From: Ancylostoma caninum
Lineage: Eukaryota > Nematoda > Chromadorea > Rhabditida > Ancylostomatidae
Reading direction: 5' to 3'
NCBI GenBank assembly: GCA_037903475.1
Contig: JBAJFG010000015.1
Coordinates: forward strand, 1,178,001 to 1,242,000
Length of the DNA: 64,000 nt
Shown: piece after piece, positions 57,601-64,000 of the stretch
Layout of the letters: every line of letters starts with the position of its first letter
Numbering within the stretch: position 1 is the stretch's first letter
Program-made: the position numbers and the translations under genes
The notes under the pieces: model-generated
The model's database searches: none
What the model was told of the DNA's origin: nothing
Seen by the model: only the letters and a program-made list of their open reading frames with translations

Positions 57601-57931
57601 TCAAAATAGCTATTGAACACAATCATAGAAATCACGAATTAAAATGAGCAAGTGGAAGGTTTTATATTTTTCAAGTCTTTTTTTTTGTAAACTTCGTCCA
57701 CACATGTGAATTTGCCGCATTCACATCGAAAATAAATGATAGAACGTCACTTGTCTCTTATTTGTTAATCCTACTCGATAAAAATTGTTGTAATATTTCT
57801 AAAGTACTGATAATTTTTTTCTTAATGTTTTTGTGTGCTTTTGAACGGCGAAGAACAATTTATTTGTGTCTTTCCGTGGCTAAATTCTCATTTTGCAAAC
57901 AATCCATACGTAGACCAACAGCATTCAACCC

Positions 57932-58346
57932 ATGGGGTGCCATATGGTTCGCAAGACGCAACATTGGCGAAATGCAAATCTTCGCGTTTTCATTTCTTCT
58001 CAAGAACGGCCACCAAATAGTACCGATTCACTTGATCTCTCAGTGGGGGAACAAGCAGGACTATATGTTGAACCCCACAGGAATATCGTTTCTTTAAAAG
58101 CCGTTTTCACCCGTCAATGGAGGAATCTCGATGCGGACTACCTGCGGCGCACCGTGAATGCCAACCTGCGCCATCTCCGCGAGTGTATCAAGAAAAAAGG
58201 AGACCGAATTGAGGATGAATGATTGAATGTCAATTGTTACTTAGTTATTAATCTTACTCAATAAAAAATATCGCAGGAACTATATCTATGGCGTTGTTGT
58301 AGGGATTGATTTCACTATCATTACGTTTTCGGCACCCTGTATATGT
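57932..58346 (+). mobile_element. Tc1-like transposase C-terminal remnant
   Basis: A plus-strand frame (57932-58222) ends with the typical C-terminus of nematode Tc1-type transposases: RPPNSTDSLDLSVGEQAG (decayed PNSPDLNPxDxxxW), then PHRNIVSLKAVFTRQWRNLD, then LRRTVNANLRHLRECIKKKG. A probable right terminal repeat ends TTTTCGGCACCCTGTATA near 58343. The left end and N-terminal two thirds are missing, with the TTAA-type MITE lying immediately upstream. Confidence 0.7.
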
Positions 58347-58520
58347 GACATTGTAGTAGCTGATTGTTTTACTATAACTACTTTCTTTGCAACCCGTGAA
58401 GGCGCCCTAATTGAAGCCTGTATGACAAAAAAACATTGAAGCCGTAATTCATCTGATCTTGTATTGTTAAGATATCAGTAGGTAAAGTCCTTGCTTGGTC
58501 GAAACCCGGCAGCATGTCAA

Positions 58521-59258
58521 AGGCAGCACCCACGATAACCTTCACCCTTGAACTTTTGAGAGTTTTCGAACCTCAGGCATTGTCCCGACAATTCTGCAAT
58601 GAAAATGTTGTCGGAGACCCCGCATTTCATCAGATATCACAAGTAGAACTCCAGTTCAACAGCTCGAGCCCAGCCTGCTGGTACGAGTTGACCTGCTGCG
58701 TGGAAATAGCCGTGGGGCGATGTTGGAACGAATCAGCTGTTTTCACATACAATCGCTCAGTTTTTCTTTGAAAACCGTGCACTTTTTCCTACCATTCTTA
58801 CACTACTGTGGCTGCAACTGTCTGATTGCTTTCTAATCTTACTTTTCACCAGCTGTTTTCCATTTTCTCTTTTCACAACATTTTGTTTGTGTTTGTATTA
58901 TTTTTTTCTATTCTTTCCCACTTGTGCTCGTTTTTTCTTCATCAGTAAGTCTGTGCGGGCCACACTTCATTTTCTTCTTATTCCTGTTCTTTTTTGACTT
59001 GAATATGCCGCAAAACCACGAAATTATCCAAATCCGTTGAGGAAGTACGTGACGATCAAGTCAGTATTATTGACTTTTTGCCCTACCCCAAGGCTGAGAA
59101 CTCGACCGTTTTGTTCCATAGCAGCAAAATCAGAGTAACCGAAAATTGTTTTCTGGCGACTTTTAAGTAGAAGTGACCCTCATATTCGTGTTCCTCATGG
59201 TCGAAAACCCAAGGTTATCTTGAAATCTTGGAGTTGAAAACTTTCGTGGGTGCTGCCT
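58521..59258. mobile_element. TTAA-flanked piggyBac-like MITE, copy 3
   Basis: The left end AGGCAGCACCCACGATAACC follows TCAA (one base off TTAA); the right end, complement of AGGCAGCACCCACGAAAGTT, is followed by TTAA at 59259-59262. At 738 bp it is nearly twice the other copies. An 85-codon plus-strand frame at its left edge starts with the end sequence and is probably not a gene. Confidence 0.7.
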
Positions 59259-59394
59259 TTAACGACTTGGTACTTCACACAAAGTTGCGAGTTTTTTTCT
59301 ATCAATTTCTGTTGACCTTAGAAATGGAGCACATTTATTCCCGCGACTGTGACTAATTCATTCATTCAACTGAAGCGTTCGCATGCGATACCGC

Positions 59395-59400
59395 TTTATT
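59395..59400 (-). terminator. Poly(A) signal of the UNC-87-like gene
   Basis: AATAAA on the minus strand, about 305 bases past the stop codon at 59706-59704; no earlier good signal is obvious. Confidence 0.5.
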
Positions 59401-59703
59401 TTTATCTTAATAGTATAAAAACCGCATTTCTTAACATGTTCATTACTATGAAAGTTAGTCAGGTGAAAAAAATGCGCATTGATGAGCGAGACAGACAGTG
59501 ACAAAACAAAACACTGGGCTATGCACAAAACATATAGTAATTTCGAGGCACATTCGGTCGTCACATGGTGTTGATGGTGTGGTGGGCGTGGTTTCGATGT
59601 TAGCTGATTGATGGATTGGAGACGTAGTAGTACGCACGCACGCGAACAAAAAGAAAAATACGTGTAGATTGGCAGGCACAGCCAGCACAGCGGCTCGAAA
59701 CAA

Positions 59704-61540
59704 TTACAGACGATCGAGAGAGACCTGCAATGGTGAGGAGTCTGCAAGAAACGTCGAACTTCACGAAATTTTACACCAACCTCAGCCTCTTCGGGATATT
59801 CGAGTTCCCAGATTCTCTTGAGATGTTTACCCTTGACATCACGAGGAGCACCGAATGACGTCATCCTCTGAACAACAACGAATTGTGCACAGGAATTGCT
59901 AGGTGTGGACAGAGACGCATAGTATACTCTGCTTCTGTGCAATCTAGCTAGATGCAACAAGTTCCGGAATTCAGCGTGAAACCCACCTTCTGCGAGTCTC
60001 CCTTGTTCCAACCGGCCTGGCTAGGAATAATCGTCTCGGAAATCTTCATCGCCTCATATGGCAGTTCACCTCCTTCAGCCTCATACGTGGTGTTTCTGCA
60101 GGTACCGAATCCAGTCATACCCTGGAATTTTTCCGTTACAGGGGTACTAGATCATTATGCTGGAATCACATGGCTTTAGCCTCTTCATTTGCTCGTGAAA
60201 AAAAGATATAAAATTCGCTATAAAACCCCTTTGATATAGGGTAAGTTTCATAGTTTACTTCTAGTCCATTTCAACATTTTGGCTATGAGCAACGGCTATC
60301 ATGCGATGCAGCAGTGAGGAGAAAAACTATTAATAAATCTGGAAATGAAAGTGAAATGGCTGTTTGCCGTTTCCATCACGTAGAAATCATGCATTGCTGT
60401 GCAAAAAGGCGGATTTGACGGCGACTTCACCGTGGCTTGGCTGGCGCGCGAGGTCGCGTCGCGTTCAAGAAACTACTACCGCCAAAGGCAGGCATGCAAG
60501 CGGAAAATTATTCCAAATTCAGAGTGTACTTTTTTCGAATTATCCCATATTAAAAAGACAAACTTGGAAAGAAAAGTACGAAATCTTTGAAATTCTCTTC
60601 ACCTATGGTTGGCAACAACAGTAGCGACCACTGAGAGGGAAAATTTCCATTTTTTACGTTTCAACTCCCGGCAAAGGGGGCGGAGCTTATTTTCCATGGG
60701 TAGGACGACATTCCGATGTGTTCTTAGATTACGAGTTTGATTTTTATTCACAACAATTGTATTTCATGTATATGCATTAATATTATTTATTGGTTATTGA
60801 TTTTTGATGTCCTTTAAATCGGCAGCCGAAGAGAAAATGAAGGAAAAATCGCTCCAGGATAACAATTTACCTGCTGGGATGCGAATCTGTTGGTACCAGA
60901 CTGCAGACGCACCATACCCTGAGATTTGCGGTTCTGCCACGAAATCGAAGGATCCAGAACCTGCAACACCAAATGGGACCATTATGTCTCGTTCCCCTGA
61001 CTCTGTGGGACGTTACCTCCCAACGAGGTTGTCCGAATCCAGTCATTCCCTTCTGTGAGGCGTATTTGTTCGAACCCATTTGGCTGGGGATTGTGGTCTG
61101 ATCAATCGATGCTTCATGGTCATATTCAGGATGATTGCTGTCCACCATCTTGGTCGTTTCACGACGTGACGTACCGAATCCAGTCATTCCCTGGAATTTC
61201 GCAAAGTGCGGCATGGTTTTCGTTGCGACGCAGAGTTGAGACTGCGTACCTTCTGCGATGCGAACTTGTTGGTACCAGATTGCAGTGGAATCTCCGATTG
61301 ATCTGGTCGTTCGTGATCGTATTCAGGATGCTTGGTGTCGAGCATCTTTGTGGTCTCACGACGGTTGGTACCGAAACCGGTCATACCCTGAATGACAGTA
61401 ACCCTTGCATTGAGTCCTTTAAAGGGATAGTCGACCTATGTCGTTGGGAAAATTCGCACCTTCTGTGAATCATACTTGTTGGTACCGGCTTGCAGACGTA
61501 CAATACCGTCTGAGAGACGGATCTTCTCCTCGGGAAGCTC
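59704..61540 (-). CDS. unc-87: Calponin/CLIK-repeat muscle protein, UNC-87-like (5' incomplete)
   Basis: UNC-87-type proteins bind and bundle actin through CLIK (calponin-like) repeats and stabilise thin filaments of nematode body-wall muscle. Seven exons, all phase 0: 61540-61460, 61387-61250, 61190-61017, 60960-60871, 60121-59987, 59867-59781, 59724-59704, giving 241 residues. Five repeats pair a xxxQxGxNKxxSQK half with a GMTGFG half, e.g. VRLQAGTNKYDSQK/GMTGFGTNRRET, IPSQMGSNKYASQK/GMTGFGQPRWE and IPSQAGWNKGDSQK/RMTSFGAPRD; the last is followed by KHLKRIWELEYPEEAE and VSLDRL-stop. Introns fall almost exactly between the repeat halves. C. elegans UNC-87 has seven repeats, so two and the N-terminus should lie upstream (beyond 61541, perhaps outside the window). 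CLIK-1 is the alternative; the tail and order fit UNC-87 better from memory. Confidence 0.88.
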
Positions 61541-64000
61541 CTGAAAATTCAGGGTTAGGCAATAGCGATCTTACTTGGGGAAATATGGAAGAGGCTTGTT
61601 TCCAGAAATGTCCTAATTTTTGAAAAGCTTCAATTCCTCGAATTATCGACATCATCTGACAGTTCAACTAGGAAATATCATGGAAACACACACTCCCCCA
61701 CCTCCCACCCCCAACCCTCCCAGTAAAAAAATCCTTCCATCAAGACCATGACGAACTTTTCCCTCCCGCAACGCGACAGACACGCAGGGGGTCATGCATG
61801 CTCTCCTTCTCTGGGAGAGCCCTATCAAGAAATGCTTCTTTCTCGAAAATGACAATGAAAAGAAATCTGATCAGAGATTCAGAGAAGAAGCTAGAGAGCT
61901 TGCATTTTTGAGAGACGCAAAAGAAGCTCTCGTATAGACTTCTCCATTTCCTCTCTTGCGATATTATCCCATCCTGGTAGCGAGGACGCTATCTTGTCTG
62001 GGGACCAGTTCTCGCTCGTCCTGTAACCAGCGAAAAAGAAGGAGTAAATACTATCCGGGATACGCCCTGCTGTTGAGTCTTTTAATAGAATCGTGAGTCT
62101 CTTACAAAATACCACATCCCAGCACACATGATGCCCAAGGACCAGTTCTCGCCACTATTCTAGTCCGAAAAAAATCTCCATTTGTACTACCAAGTAGTAT
62201 TTGTGTGTAGTTGTTGTGCAAAAGGGCGTGTTCACGTTGGCACAGGAATTCTCCGGAACCGGACTCGTCGATGATTCCTACTCTTTTCACTCGCTTTCCT
62301 TAGCGGCGGATTATCTTGTACACAAACATGCTTAAGCGTTCGTCTCGGAGAGACACACGCCTACGTGTTTTCCGGCTGTGTTCAGCAGCAGGTCCTGCTG
62401 TTCTGCTGCCGAATGCCGGTTTGGAAGAGTTATACATCCAAAGCAAGGATATTTGGGGAGGCTACGCACACTATATCAGAAACAAGAGCAATTTACCTTG
62501 CAAAAAGGGCAAAGACAAAAAATAACCCCCGTTTTATTCGAATTGGTTACTTTGGAGTGAGGCCACGCCTCCAGATATTATTTTCTGGCATTAGCTCAAT
62601 ATCGCTGGCGGTTATACAATTACTTTTTGAAATACTATGATAACGGAACAAGTTGTATGTCTGTAGGTACTAGAGCGCTACCGTCAACTCTATGTCCCGC
62701 CCAACAACCCTTAAAAGCACCCTAGATAGCTGTGGAAATTTCCCCTGGAGAAACTCTTCTAGGAATTCTCACCACCACATTCTATTGCCTCTGCGATCGT
62801 AAAATTGTTCAGTTATCCAAGAGCAATGCAGCGGATTTTACACAACAATCGCCACGGAGAACAGGCGCATCGCTGACAATTAGCAGACGAGTCAGGCGAG
62901 CTATGGTTTGATCTTTGACTTCGAGATGTTTATAGGGGAGATAAGAGATCTTCGATGGATTGCGATTTTTCTCTAAGCTCGAATATTCATAGTTCCTTCA
63001 AGTCTCCACTGCAAATCGCAAAAAAGTGCCATGAAGTAGCGTTTCCAGGAAGACGTTCACGAAGCCACGCCCATTTTAGTGCTCATGAATAAAAACTTGG
63101 GATCAACCTATTTCCACCTCTCCCCTTTTTCCATGAGGGTTAATCAGTACCATTTGATGTAGGAGGAAAAAAGAAACTCCTCTATTTACACTGGATTCTT
63201 TTTTTTATTGTCCACATAATACGAGATTAGTTAGGTCCCACATTATGTGCCAAATGCTCCGCCCACCCTCCGATGTCATTTCCATAGATTAAAATAGGCA
63301 TGAGCGTTGTAGCGCCATTTGTTCGAACGTATAAAAGAGCACAACGGAGAAAAATTGCCGATAACAAGGCTCAAAGAAAAGGAGGGCGCCAGAGTGGGAG
63401 GAGCATCGAGTTCATAGGTAGGTCAAAAGTCTCTAACCTAAGCCTGAAGTTCTGTACTAAAAATTTACAGGCCCAGTGTGACATTTTTCCTAAAGAGTAA
63501 AAAATATGACTAGTTCTCTCCAGACAAAGCCACACAACTACTTGAGTGGCAGACCACGCCTACTAATCAATGATGCAATCGATAATGCATGGTGTCCCGG
63601 CTGACCGTCCTTTATCTGTCCGCAATTACTCATGGTAGACGTGTTAACCTACCCAAATTTACCCATTGCCTTGCACTCATTAACATGTTTGCCCATACAT
63701 GACGTTGCGTAACCCTGCTACTACCGTTAGGTAAACATATCCTAGAAAATAAAATCAAGTGGAATTAAAACACACGTCCAATGATATTACATCCAAACAC
63801 TAGTCACAACCATAGAGATTTTCGTATTTACACTAGAGCGATGTGAGGAGACCATTAGAGTACAAGCACTCAAATATACATAGTAATTACCGTAGCCTGG
63901 TGCTTCTACATGAGGAAAATCGCCCACAAACGGCAAATGTCCAGAACTCTCCAGAAAAAAAAAGTGTTCGATTTTACTCACGCTCAAATCCGATGGATTG
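61541..64000. other. Upstream of the UNC-87-like gene; no secure exon
   Basis: Two minus-strand candidates were noted. One, about 62030-61891 (after GGTTACAG), reads TSENWSPDKIASSLPGWDNI and ends in a stop at 61891, which does not fit as an upstream exon of the neighbouring gene. The other, about 63948-63891, reads SSGHLPFVGDFPHVEAPGY before a GTAATT donor and could be an N-terminal exon, but the intron implied upstream is too short. Nothing else is supported. Confidence 0.3.

Noticed and set aside
59358..59703. Extension of the CLIK-repeat protein by reading through after 59781
   Set aside because: The exon has a good donor at GAG/GTTGG, and splicing to 59724 gives a short VSLDRL end with a stop and a 3' UTR carrying AATAAA. 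The read-through frame is intron plus UTR.
61891..62127. Upstream exon of the UNC-87-like gene
   Set aside because: Its frame ends in a stop with no donor before it, and the other frame from the same acceptor stops quickly. It cannot join the exon at 61540.

Overview
The window is eukaryotic nuclear DNA from a nematode, most likely a clade V (strongylid or hookworm-like) worm. The evidence is short exons bounded by GT...TTTCAG introns, a C. elegans-type muscle CLIK-repeat protein, a nematode SRSX-type chemoreceptor, candidate trans-splice acceptors, and very many small DNA transposons. The species is inferred; nothing in the window fixes it.

Three genes can be rebuilt exon by exon with matching splice phases, all on the minus strand. 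(1) Translation initiation factor eIF3 subunit C, start at 13943, 22 firm exons down to 7170 plus a probable terminal exon at 5456-5334, 916 aa in all. (2) A seven-transmembrane chemoreceptor of the SRSX type, 29239-23702, seven exons, 307 aa, apparently intact. (3) The 3' part of an UNC-87/CLIK-family muscle thin-filament protein, 61540-59704, with five CLIK repeats; its 5' exons are not securely found. Weaker coding material: a decayed conserved-looking gene at 31330-32439 (+), and unrecognised candidate exons near 3.7, 36, 39 and 46.6-47.0 kb.

The rest is a mosaic of mobile elements. At least eight terminal-inverted-repeat (MITE) families can be delimited, several to the base by target duplications: TA-flanked elements at 1.5, 2.1, 3.1, 18.5 and 48.7 kb; TTAA-flanked piggyBac-like elements at 45.6, 57.2 and 58.5 kb; a TAA-flanked PIF/Harbinger-like element at 38.1 kb; an 8-bp-duplicating hAT element at 53.35 kb; a third foldback family at 16.1, 34.1 and 47.7 kb; and long palindromes at 14.6, 15.1 and 41.85 kb. 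Two elements of identical 845-bp length (4.37 and 22.3 kb) are giant inverted-arm structures containing tRNA-like sequence. Autonomous-element remains include two mariners, one Tc1-like transposase end, a Helitron PIF1 helicase, two Penelope-like elements, and a non-LTR reverse-transcriptase end.

The most interesting recurring signal is a short RNA-like motif in five dispersed places: CTGANGA, a short hairpin, then GAAA. Its hairpin stem shows a compensatory A-U to G-C change, and two copies lie just downstream of Penelope-like coding remnants on the same strand. It resembles a hammerhead ribozyme core. No operon, CRISPR array or bacterial-type system is present.
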